A stretch of DNA of 15,000 bases, from NCBI GenBank assembly GCA_963170055.1, contig CAUJGJ010000242.1, positions 4,550,859-4,565,858 of the forward strand, given 5' to 3'. The DNA comes from Halisarca cf. caerulea. Taxonomy: Eukaryota; Porifera; Demospongiae; Chondrillida; Halisarcidae. Below are positions 7,624 to 13,717 of the stretch, piece after piece (the stretch's first letter is position 1; each line of letters starts with the position of its first letter). The notes under the pieces are model-generated. The model worked only from the letters and a program-made list of their open reading frames with translations. It had not been told where the DNA came from and ran no database searches. A program made the position numbers and the translations under genes.

Positions 7624-9840
7624 GGTGGGTGGGTGGGTGCGGGTGTGTGTGTGTGTGTGTGTGGGTGGGTGGGTGGGTGGGTAGTGTGGGTGTACACGTA
7701 TGTGTGTGTATGCATGTGTGTGTATCCTTCTGTGTATGAGTGTGCATGAATGTGTGTTTTATGTGTTAAGCTACATACAGTTGAACCTCTCTATAGTGAA
7801 CCCTGGATACAATGAACTCCTGATACAGCAAACATAGACCTTAGAATGTACACCTATTTACTCTATGTAAATGAACCCTGATGTAGTGAACACCTTGATG
7901 TAGTGAACCTTTTCAGTGGTCCCGAGGGGGTTCGTTATACTGAGGTTTGACTGTATTATATACACACTCATTCATGCATCCATGTAACTCCCCTGCAACC
8001 TCTCATCATTACTTATAGGTGTGTGTTCCATGAGAATCCTGTACTGTACTGAAGGACACTGTGTGTATGGATGTGAGTGTGACCCCTCCACTGTCCCTTC
8101 TGGTGCTCCGTCTCCCTTGAACACAGACCAGTTCAAGTGTATAGCTGCCCCCCCTCACTGTATAAACCTCCAAAACGCCACCATAGCCAACCTCTCACCA
8201 TGTTCCCTGAAGGACTTATGCCCAACAACTGCAGAGAATGCTACTCTTCCAGAAAGCACCACTTCCTCTGAGGCGTCTTCAAATCTCAATGTGCACTTGT
8301 ACATTTGGCCAGTTTTATCTTCAGTGGGCGTGACTGCACTAGTAGTGGGAGTGGTCATTGCACTCTCCTGCTGGTACATGAGGAATAAACGCAGGTCAGT
8401 CTTACTCCTTTGTTGTAGGATTTCAGCTATACTAACATTTGCTGCATGTCAAGCACATAGATTTTCACCAGAAACACAAACGATTAAGGGTTAACTTGCT
8501 ACGATATTTCCCCATCGATCATGCAGTCTTCCTGCTTCATGTAGATACAGTATAATCTCACCAAAACAAACCAGCTCAGGACCAGACAACATGTGTGAAT
8601 TATCCACTCATTTGAATTACAAGGCCATCTTTAATAGGGAATGGATACAAATTGTAGTCTGTGTAATAATTATTAATGGTTTGAATAAGACATTATTTGA
8701 AAATATACATTGAAACCTTTATATTACGGACACCATTGGGAGCACCATTAACTGTCCTGTATATATATATATGGAGGTGTCCCTATTTTGGCAGGTTTGA
8801 ATGTACACATGTCAATGTGAGGGACTTCAAATGGGGCAGAGCAGTGGTGTCCTGTTAAAAGAGGTGGCTGTATTTTGGAGGTGTCCTTTAATAGAGGTTT
8901 CACTGTATAAATTATTTATTTGCAATTGAATCAGGAGCTCATACTGTAGTCATCTGTCAACTGAATTAAGGTTTATCACAGTTGTAGTAGCACATTTGTT
9001 CTTATTTTCCAATTCAGACGACAAAAATCAGTTGGCGTTTACGGATACATTGTACTGAAGAATAGTGTAGAGAACATCCTGGAACCTGAGGATGCTGAAG
9101 ACGGTGAACAGGAAGGGACACCTCCCACAAACACCATTGTGGATGGTGATCACAAATTATGTACCGAAGATGACATTCAAAACATGTATTCCATCAGTAA
9201 TGTTCATTTTGCTGTTGACGAAGATGACACGTCTGATCTTGAACAAGTTAGATATGATGCTAAGATGTGTATAGAATCTTCAAAAGATGGGGACCCCCCT
9301 ACAGATTATCCTGGTAAAATCCAAGAATATCCTGAAGGATTCAACAATGGCTCAGGAGTGCACACATACTTTGATGAAGACGGAGATCGGCTAGATGGCA
9401 GCTTGACTGCTGATGACAGGAGAAGAGAAGACTTCACTGATGTGATGGAACAGGCAGTGGAGCAAGAACCATCAGGTCAAACACAGCTACCTTATGAAGC
9501 ATTTCAGATAAAGGAGGAAAGAAAGACGAGAGAGGAAGAATATAAAGATATAACGAAGATGTGTATGTTCCCTGTGCTCAGTGAAGGAGATGCCAAAGAT
9601 GATGAACTTGATCCTGGGGAAAGGATAAAGGAGAAAAGAAAGATGAGCAAAGAAGAGAATGAGAAATTCAAATCTCCTTCTCGAAAAACATCCAGGGACC
9701 GTTCTCGAAAGACATCAGGTGACCAGTCTAGAAAGACATCCGGTGAGCATTTTAGAAGAGCATCCAGTGAGCGAAGTGAAGAGTCAAGAAGGCTGTTTGA
9801 GAGCAGTGATGAAGATGACAAAGACGTATTCCCCTTGTGA
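1320..9840 (+). CDS. Gene B: type I membrane receptor with ten TSR (TSP1-like) modules, 13 exons
   Basis: Proposed exons: 1320-1392, 1637-1765, 1976-2143, 3012-3149, 3192-3371, 3903-4055, 4737-4913, 5445-5597, 6256-6432, 6841-6993, 7338-7514, 8019-8394, 9018-9840. They sum to 2,877 bases, an open frame of 958 residues. Order: signal peptide (residues 1-24), ten TSR-like modules (about 25-559), Cys-rich juxtamembrane stretch (560-654), transmembrane helix (about 655-680), cytoplasmic tail (about 681-958). All introns are GT-AG; those before exons 2 to 12 are phase 1 and the last is phase 2. TSR hallmarks recur: WxxW tryptophans (known C-mannosylation sites in the family), SRRRSC/TRSREC arginine-cysteine pairs, and CC motifs. 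TSR proteins usually act in adhesion, guidance or matrix binding. The ligand here is unknown and no named ortholog is recognised. Confidence 0.8.
1637..1765 (+). CDS. Gene B exon 2: TSR-like module 1
   Basis: The exon encodes CGNGTNCSTWSVWACGHTTA and a following KRTRRC, giving a WxxW and an RTRxC pair. The acceptor TTACCATTTCTGAAG/GA has a pyrimidine tract and restores the frame from exon 1. The same position in gene C has an even better acceptor (CCATTTCTTTAG/GA). An upstream acceptor at 1565 would leave the module out of frame. The donor is GTGAGC and both ends are phase 1. Two N-glycosylation sequons are present. Confidence 0.7.
1976..2143 (+). CDS. Gene B exon 3: TSR-like module 2
   Basis: The acceptor is TATACAG/TT and the donor is GTATGT; the exon has 56 codons and phase 1-1 ends. 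It encodes IWSPWEPCSTPGKKFRYHTC, with one WxxW and a basic residue run before Cys, and ends with SCCEGL. Relative to gene C exon 3 it carries two extra codons just before the donor (GCCTAG), which leaves the phase unchanged. Confidence 0.8.
2150..2446. repeat. Compound (TG)n microsatellite in gene B intron 3
   Basis: This is nearly 300 bases of sense-strand (TG)n, interrupted by TGTGCTG, an alternating (CG)n stretch near 2267-2276 and CATGCATTCG. It begins just behind the exon 3 donor. Alternating purine-pyrimidine sequence with a CG core is favourable to Z-DNA. The long Cys/Val and Thr/His open frames here are artefacts of the repeat. Confidence 0.95.
2447..3011. other. Rest of gene B intron 3, with a GC-richer block
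   Basis: Bases 2470-2720 are richer in GC than their surroundings and contain a near-palindrome, GTGGGTCTTGCAAGCCCAC (2564-2582). This could be an old short repeat, but no ends or target duplication are visible. The rest is AT-rich intron ending in a GTCCACCCAG acceptor that is shared with gene C. Confidence 0.4.
3012..3149 (+). CDS. Gene B exon 4: divergent TSR-like half module
   Basis: The exon has 46 codons, phase 1-1. It encodes DSVNWTQPWTCDSTTFKTAS and then RVGECTSDG, with only two Cys and W-x-x-x-W spacing instead of WxxW, so it is a degenerate module. Gene C exon 4 is almost identical. The donor is GTGAGA. It is joined to exon 5 through a 42-base intron and the two may form one structural unit. 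Confidence 0.75.
3150..3191 (+). other. 42-base mini-intron between exons 4 and 5 of gene B
   Basis: The intron begins GTGAGA and ends CCTTGTCTGTAG. If retained it would introduce an in-frame TAG at 3162-3164, so splicing is needed for the protein. The orthologous 42 bases in gene C (14071-14112, GTAAGA donor) have no stop, and 42 is divisible by 3. Confidence 0.7.
3192..3371 (+). CDS. Gene B exon 5: TSR-like module 4
   Basis: The exon has 60 codons, phase 1-1. It encodes YSWTSWSPWLPRCGSDHRSR followed by NRSC, a full WxxWxxW with an arginine ladder, and ends PPCCE before a GTGAGT donor. It has seven Cys including CSTC. Gene C exon 5 (14113-14292) is nearly identical. Confidence 0.85.
3522..3820. 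mobile_element. TA-flanked MITE in gene B intron 5
   Basis: The left end reads CAGTACATGCAGTAGACCC and the right end, reverse-complemented, reads CAGTATATAGACCCTCAC. TA flanks both sides (3520-3521 and 3821-3822). The arms continue as imperfect inverted repeats (CATCCACACT against AGTGTGGGTTGG). It is 299 bp long with no coding capacity, fitting a non-autonomous Tc1/mariner-superfamily element. Gene C intron 5 lacks it. Confidence 0.55.
3903..4055 (+). CDS. Gene B exon 6: TSR module X1
   Basis: The exon has 51 codons, phase 1-1. It encodes YPFGSWSPWIPDCSL, then QSRTRSREC and DISSDCTPCPLDVETR. This is the X type: WxxW, a TRSREC arginine-Cys motif, and four Cys. It is the first member of the X-Y exon pair that recurs three times. 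The donor is a weak GTTTGT, as in gene C. Confidence 0.85.
4056..4736. other. Gene B intron 6
   Basis: This is 681 bases without a recognisable exon. It contains a short perfect hairpin, GTTCTGAG-GAA-CTCAGAAC (4327-4345), and a spaced 10-base inverted repeat GTAGATGATC / GATCATCTAC (4508 and 4604). The corresponding gene C intron is only 108 bases, so most of this is insertion in B or loss in C. I see no clear element ends. Confidence 0.5.
4737..4913 (+). CDS. Gene B exon 7: TSR module Y1
   Basis: The exon has 59 codons, phase 1-1. It encodes ILQSWSDWGEWSGSLRPCSE and then KVYRSRRRSC. This is the Y type: canonical WxxWxxW, an RSRRRSC motif, two CC pairs and six Cys in all, the classic TSR number. 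The acceptor TATTTGTAG follows a GATGTTGTGG motif shared with exon 11. Confidence 0.88.
4957..5154. repeat. (TG)n microsatellites in gene B intron 7
   Basis: There are three (TG)n tracts (about 4960-5028, 5053-5083 and 5098-5154), with a CGCGCG run near 5018 and TGCG interruptions. They start about 45 bases behind the exon 7 donor. Repeat-derived open frames here are not genes. Confidence 0.95.
5155..5444. other. Remainder of gene B intron 7
   Basis: AT-rich intron with no recognisable element. It ends in a TTTTTTGCATAG acceptor with a good pyrimidine tract. Confidence 0.5.
5445..5597 (+). CDS. Gene B exon 8: TSR module X2
   Basis: The exon has 51 codons, phase 1-1. It encodes GSWSSWMPNCSLNVSGVS, QSRNRSREC and NISSDCTSCPLDVETR. 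All four X-type Cys are kept. An N-glycosylation sequon (NVS) lies after the first Cys. The donor is GTAATG. Confidence 0.87.
5598..6255. other. Gene B intron 8, with a degenerate GTGACTGTAACTG repeat
   Basis: Most of this intron is AT-rich and featureless. A short region has alternating TATACACA/CATGTATACACA units (5780-5812). Bases 6113-6240 form a degenerate tandem array of GTGGTGACTGTAACTGTG-like units. The intron ends with GTACTGTAG. Confidence 0.5.
6256..6432 (+). CDS. Gene B exon 9: TSR module Y2
   Basis: The exon has 59 codons, phase 1-1. It encodes ILQSWSGWGEWSGSVGPCSE and KVYRSRRRSC, then TSCCDSSSEDV and LCCDS. The Y-type Cys set is complete. The donor is GTAAAT. Read-through into the intron stays open to 6644 but loses similarity at once after the donor. 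Confidence 0.87.
6433..6840. other. Gene B intron 9
   Basis: This is 408 bases without repeats or exon-like sequence that I can recognise. The acceptor, ACTCACATCTAG, is shared with gene C exon 6 (ACTCATATCTAG). Confidence 0.5.
6841..6993 (+). CDS. Gene B exon 10: TSR module X3, with a lost cysteine
   Basis: The exon has 51 codons, phase 1-1. It encodes NSWSPWKPDCSLPVNGV, QSRTRSREY and NISSDCANCPMDVETRR. The conserved Cys of SREC is Tyr here (TAC where paralogs have TGT), leaving three Cys. The donor GTACAG is formed by a MITE inserted at its second and third bases. Confidence 0.85.
6997..7247. mobile_element. TA-flanked fold-back MITE abutting the exon 10 donor
   Basis: The left end CAGTGGAACTTC matches the right end reverse-complemented, CAGTAGAACTTCCC. 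TA flanks it at 6995-6996 and 7248-7249. The 251 bp element is foldable over much of its length, with near-perfect 21-base arms at 7067-7087 and 7097-7117. The left TA is part of the GTA of the exon 10 splice donor. No coding capacity is seen. Confidence 0.7.
7338..7514 (+). CDS. Gene B exon 11: TSR module Y3
   Basis: The exon has 59 codons, phase 1-1. It encodes VLQSWSDWGEWSGSLRPCSE, KVYRSRRRSC, ISCCHNSSEDV and SCCGS. It is the last extracellular TSR module. The acceptor follows three GATGTTGT units (from 7308) and TATTTGTAG. The donor GTGAGT leads directly into TG-rich sequence. Confidence 0.88.
7549..7690. repeat. (TG)n followed by (GGGT)n in gene B intron 11
   Basis: A (TG)n tract (about 7549-7614) runs into GGGT repeats (7614-7640), a second short (TG)n, and another GGGT block (7661-7682). 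The phase shift from TG to GGGT units suggests slippage-driven growth. Runs of GGGT on the sense strand could form a G-quadruplex in DNA or RNA. Confidence 0.95.
7778..7953. mobile_element. TA-flanked MITE in gene B intron 11
   Basis: The left end CAGTTGAACCTCTCTATAG and the right end reverse-complemented, CAGTCAAACCTCAGTATA, are terminal inverted repeats, flanked by TA at 7776-7777 and 7954-7955. The inside contains several TGTAGTGAAC/ATACAATGAAC units. It is 176 bp and non-coding. Confidence 0.72.
8019..8394 (+). CDS. Gene B exon 12: Cys-rich juxtamembrane region and transmembrane helix
   Basis: The exon enters in phase 1 and leaves in phase 2. It starts with a compact Cys-rich stretch (CSMRILYCTEGHCVYGCEC), continues with spaced Cys and N-glycosylation sequons (NAT, NLS, NAT) and a Ser/Thr-rich stalk. 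It ends with a hydrophobic helix (WPVLSSVGVTALVVGVVIAL) and a stop-transfer RNKRR. The Cys-rich part does not look like TSR and I do not recognise its family. The donor is GTCAGT; read-through would stop shortly after in the intron. Confidence 0.85.
8395..9017. other. Gene B intron 12
   Basis: A phase-2 intron of 623 bases ending in a TTATTTTCCAATTCAG acceptor. It contains the MITE at 8708-8905. An isolated TACAGTATAATCTCACC near 8548 resembles a MITE end but has no partner. The rest is AT-rich. Confidence 0.6.
8708..8905. mobile_element. TA-flanked MITE in gene B intron 12
   Basis: The left end CATTGAAACCTTTATATTAC and the right end reverse-complemented, CAGTGAAACCTCTATTAAAG, agree and both run on into GGACACC. 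TA flanks at 8706-8707 and 8906-8907. It is 198 bp with no coding capacity. A central (AT)n lies near 8759. Confidence 0.72.
9018..9840 (+). CDS. Gene B exon 13: cytoplasmic tail
   Basis: The exon encodes about 273 residues to the TGA at 9838-9840. After a basic RRQK it has YGYIVL, a long acidic segment, QLPYEAF, a Lys/Glu-rich segment in which KEERKTREEEYK and KEKRKMSKEENEK look like an internal duplication, four 8-residue RKTS-type repeats, and a final ESSDEDD-x-x-VFPL. No kinase, death or TIR domain is seen. Tyr-based (YEAF, YKDI) and C-terminal F-P-L motifs could serve trafficking or PDZ binding; this is inference. The exon aligns with gene A but is 51 codons longer over the shared part. 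Confidence 0.88.
9679..9774 (+). repeat. 24-bp coding minisatellite in the gene B tail (4 units)
   Basis: Four 24-bp units encode SRKTSRDR, SRKTSGDQ, SRKTSGEH and FRRASSER. They are collinear with the array at 355-450 in gene A, and the copy number is the same. Confidence 0.8.
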
Positions 9841-10198
9841 TGTTTGGGGAACCTTTATACATGCACACTGTCCAAGGCATCCGTGATGGTGGTGCACTTA
9901 CCTACTTTCGGAACATGTTTCTGGTCAGTCTAGTTTCTCATTTGCATACCAATGTCCAATACTATATGCATATACTACTTGGGGTCTTTTAAAATAATGT
10001 TGGGTTTATTTATTCTATATCTATTTTGCAATTGTATGTATTTTGAAGAAATTCTGCACTTTTTCATTTTTGCATGATATCCCACAATGTACATGGAGAT
10101 CATTTTGGTTTTACCCTGAACTGATGTACCAGCCTTCTTGATCTATAGTTGATGTGTGGCGTTGTTGTGCATGCTGCAGTCAGCCTGTCTGTGTGCAC
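9841..10198. other. Gene B 3' UTR and downstream spacer
   Basis: This aligns patchily with 517-920 after gene A. No AATAAA occurs here; the nearest weak candidate is AATAAT at 9993-9998. The first canonical AATAAA on this strand is at 10635-10640, inside the fold-back element. No gene is visible. Confidence 0.5.
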
Positions 10199-10395
10199 AG
10201 CAGTACCTCTATCATCCGACACTCTGTGGGCAGTCAACAATTGCAAATTGTGTCAGATTACAGAGGTTGTCGGATTATATGGAGTAACCCGTATTATACT
10301 GTGGTATGCTGGGTTAATTACAGTGCCTCAAAAGATGGTTGGACTAGAGAGACTGTCGGATTATTGAAGGGTGGCGGGTTACAGAGGTTTCACAG
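10199..10395. mobile_element. Old MITE-like segment upstream of gene C
   Basis: The left end, CAGTACCTCTATCATCCGAC, and the right end reverse-complemented, ACTGTGAAACCTCTGTAACC, resemble each other and the other MITE ends in this window. The internal hairpin ACAATTGCAAATTGT is clear. The same segment lies upstream of gene B (924-1100), so it was duplicated with the gene. The exact ends are uncertain. Confidence 0.5.
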
Positions 10396-10469
10396 TATAT
10401 ATACATGGTGCACTGCATGTGAGCCAACTGCGCAGCTCCAAGTCACTATACATGGATATATATATAGAG

Positions 10470-12181
10470 AGAGTAAAAAATGCCAATTTGGCCGCCTGAT
10501 ACTTCATACTGATAAAGGCTATGAGCTTACAACTCCTGTCAACCATAGCCCTCTATATGTACTGACTGTAGTTAGAAATTTAGGTGGTTCTGTTGTACCT
10601 TTCAGGAATAGGAGCAATTCCCCTCCTGTGGCCGAATAAATGAATATTTGGCCACTTGTATGTAAAATTTGTCCGCACTTGTTTTCTCAGCCGATTCAAT
10701 TCAGAAGATTCTGAAAAATTCACAGCAAATCACAATGTATGCCCCCAAATTTGGTATAAAATTTCAGCTCCAAATTGTTCAAGTAGGTTAGGTTAAAACA
10801 GACGATGTCACATACGCTTGGAATCTGCCCTTGTGCAAATGCATATATATGTATATATTTTATATTATACTAATGAAAACATGAATTCACTGCATAGGCT
10901 GGCCACCCAGAACTATAGACACTATGCCAGAACCTTTTCCACTATTTGAATAAGCTCCTGCATGCATGAGGTGCATGAGTACTATGATCACGCACATTAA
11001 ACAGTAGATTTATGTAGATCAGGTAATTCTTGACAACCTACAAAAATCTTGTGTCTACAATACATAAAATTACAAATTCATTGCAACATGCATACAGGAG
11101 ATTATCCACAATAGTGCAAAAGGTTCTCTGGCACAGTGTCTATAGTTCTGGGTTACCACCCTATGCAGTGAATTCACATTCTCATGAGTATGCATTTTCA
11201 TAAGTCCAGATTTCAAGTGTATGTAACATTGTCTGTTTTAACCTAACCTACTTGGACATTTTGGAGTTGAAATTTTACATCAAATTAGGGGTTGTACATT
11301 GTGATTTGCTGTAAAAGTTTCGGAGTTTTCCATATTGAATCGGCTGAGAAAATAAGTGTGGACAAATTTTACATACAAGCGGTCAAATATTCATTTATTC
11401 GACCACAGGAGATGAATTGCTCCTATTGATTCCTGGAAGGTACAACAGAACCACCTAAATTTCAAGTCTAACTACAGTCAGTACATATAGAGGGTAGGGG
11501 TCACAATGAAAAATTCATTGCGGTCGGAATCATCCGAAAATACTGTTTTAGATGAAATTCAGTACGGCGAATCTAATGGTGGTAACCGTTTTTCGATTGG
11601 TCGAAGTATGACCAAGTTATGCATAAAAATTAATCAAAATTGTGGTGCAACGCGCGCGAGAAAACTACTTTCCACCAATGCGGAGTTAAATGAAATGGAT
11701 CCAAAATTGTAGCAGATACTCACCACTGTCATGATCGACTAGGAAAGGCGTATTTCGGACAGTTATCCTTGCATTTGTCGGAGGGGGGTCTCCGAAATTT
11801 CCATACTAAACGTCCTTACAAGCTCGAAACATACGCGAAACAAACCCTCACGCTGTGCAAGGATGATCCATCCCTCGGCTATCCATAGCAGAAAATTGGG
11901 GGAGATTGCTCTACTTAAACCACCTGCGTTGCAGCAAAATATGATTTTACGCATAACTTGGTCATACTTCAACCAATCGAAAAACGGTTACCACCATTAG
12001 ATTCGCCGTACTGACTTTCATCTAAAACATTATTTTCGGATGTTTCCGACAGCAATGATATTTTTCATTGTGACCCCTATAGAGGGTTATGGTTGAAAGG
12101 AGTTGTAAGCTCACAACCTTTATCGGTATGAAGTATCAGGCGGCCAAATTTGTGTCCGGCCGAATTGGCATTTTTTACTCT
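10470..12181. mobile_element. Large fold-back element inserted in the gene C promoter region
   Basis: The left arm (10470-10967) is matched by a right arm (11087-12181, with a nested element removed). The ends read AGAGTAAAAAATGCCAATT in both orientations. The arms share CAGAACTATAGACACT, AACCTAACCTACTT and CTGACTGTAGTTAGA-type stretches in reverse complement. The loop is about 119 bases. Without the nested element it is about 1.1 kb. Gene B has the flanking promoter sequence uninterrupted, so this insertion is specific to the C unit. No transposase is encoded and no clear target duplication could be fixed, so the family is unassigned. Confidence 0.75.
11496..12078. mobile_element. Long-TIR element nested in the fold-back, with 9-bp target duplication
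   Basis: The ends are AGGGGTCACAATGAAAAA and its reverse complement, with terminal inverted repeats of about 150 bp (left to about 11650, right from about 11930). ATAGAGGGT flanks both sides (11487-11495 and 12079-12087). The undisturbed target can be read in the opposite arm (CTATATGTACTGACTGTAG in the left arm). Long TIRs with a 9-bp duplication suit a Mutator-like (MULE) non-autonomous element, though this is inference. Its short open frames match nothing I know. Confidence 0.8.
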
Positions 12182-12237
12182 AGTCTTTTACAAAGAAAAT
12201 GGCATTTGTCGGGAGGGGAATTTAAGGGTGTGGTGAG

Positions 12238-12245
12238 TGACGTCA
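12238..12245. promoter_or_regulatory. CRE consensus TGACGTCA
   Basis: This is the full 8-bp palindromic cAMP response element, 73 bases upstream of the gene C ATG (measured from the end of the site). Gene B has TGATGTCA at the equivalent place (1238-1245). CREB/ATF binding is inferred from the known consensus. Confidence 0.5.
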
Positions 12246-12275
12246 TCAGAGCTGCACGAAAGTGATGATTCTAAT

Positions 12276-12295
12276 ACGCGATTAACTATTCGCGT
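12276..12295. promoter_or_regulatory. Palindromic motif ACGCGA-N8-TCGCGT (gene C copy)
   Basis: It is identical over 20 bases to 1276-1295 upstream of gene B, while sequence on both sides has diverged. Confidence 0.45.
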
Positions 12296-12317
12296 TTTAA
12301 TTATTTCGTGCCAGAGA

Positions 12318-12387
12318 ATGTTTACTTCAGTAGTGGCTACTATTTTGGCGTCGTCTTACTTGGTATATCCCTCTGTTGGTAGTGCAG
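12318..12387 (+). CDS. Gene C exon 1: signal peptide
   Basis: MFTSVVATILASSYLVYPSV followed by GSA is a hydrophobic leader with a small-residue cleavage site. The donor is GTGAGT, phase 1. The frame is open upstream to 12237, but this ATG aligns with the gene B start and gives a proper signal peptide. Confidence 0.83.
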
Positions 12388-13657
12388 GTGAGTTTGGACT
12401 GATGGAAAGGCCGAAGAAATAATACTAAATATACGTTCATTTCCACATGCTATAAACCAATTAGCCAAGCTATAAACCTCGAAGTTTGCCAACTATACAG
12501 AAGTTCTCCCAAAGGACGCATTCAAGTAGATATAAACCCTATTCAATTTGGAATGCGTGTGAATAGTTCAGCTTCACAAGCAGGTTGCAGGCTCTTCTAC
12601 AGACGGCACTGTAGTAATGGCTCTAGCTGTACCATTTCTTTAGGACTATATCCAACGGCGTGCGGAAACGGTACGAACTGCTCCACCTGGTCGGAGTGGG
12701 CATGCGGACACACTACCGCCAAGAGGACTAGGCAGTGTGCAGGAAACAACAGCATCGTATATGTGGAGACGGCGAACGGTGAGTAAGTCCACGTTTATCA
12801 ATTAACATGCATCATTACAATTTAGAGGCTTGTTTCTTGTTGCGAAGGTATGTGTCACTGTATGTGTGTGTGTGTGTGTGTGTGTGTACATATGTGTGTG
12901 TTTTTTTGTGTATGTGTGTACGTAATGTACAATAATAACTGTACCATAAGTGCACTAGTTGCCAGTATATGGTTACTACAGTAACATAGAAGCATTAAAC
13001 CGCATGCAATCTATATAGCTGTATTGCATCACACTGCTATATAGCATGCCTGTCTCTTAAACTGATACCACTTCTATCACAATGTAGTTAATGATGCTTT
13101 GCGGACATGGTCGCCATGGGAACCCTGCAGCACATCTGGAAAGAAACTTCGATATCATGCATGCAACCCATCTCTATCCCCTGGTACCACCCACTGCTCT
13201 GTCTCTGATGCTGAGAATGATGTTGGCAGGCTTGTTTCTTGTTGCGAAGGTACGGTACTTTTCATAAAAAACTGGACGACGAACGGCGGTCAAACGGGCG
13301 GTCAATCAACGGACGTACACCGTACAGTCGCGGACGTACGCCGTACGGACGATATGCCAATAATAATTACGTCATTTTTGCGCATTGATATCGGTTCGCC
13401 GGAATCGGTTTCCCGAGCAAGAATGGCTTATTTTAGGAACGTAAAGTAGCGAATTTCGTTTTAAGACGGAAAGACAAAAGCCACAAGCCAATTGCGAAAG
13501 CGTTAGCTAGAGAGAAAGAAACCGCGTAGGTACAAACAACACCCGTACGTACGCCGTACGTACAGCGGTCAATGCCCGGACGGTCACCGTACGTACACAG
13601 ACTGACCGCCGTTCGTCGTCCAGTTTTTTGTGAAAAGTACCGTATGTGTCACTGTAT

Positions 13658-13717
<60 letters not shown>

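Larger units (their letters stand above)
12182..12317 (+). promoter_or_regulatory. Proximal promoter / 5' UTR of gene C
   Basis: This aligns with 1181-1319 before gene B. It has a perfect palindromic CRE, TGACGTCA, at 12238-12245 and the conserved palindrome at 12276-12295. The fold-back element ends immediately upstream, cutting this core off from the older upstream sequence by 1.7 kb. Confidence 0.55.

Noticed and set aside
10154..10639. 161-codon open frame downstream of gene B
   Set aside because: It crosses an old MITE and enters the fold-back arm, has no domain, and is not conserved upstream of gene B.
11506..11972. Open frames of 68 and 69 codons in the nested element as a transposase remnant
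   Set aside because: They are short, partly lie in the TIRs, and show no transposase motif that I can recognise.
12237..12317. Upstream in-frame start for gene C at 12237
   Set aside because: It is not an ATG in a good context, would bury the signal peptide internally, and overlaps the CRE; the aligned region in B does not support it.
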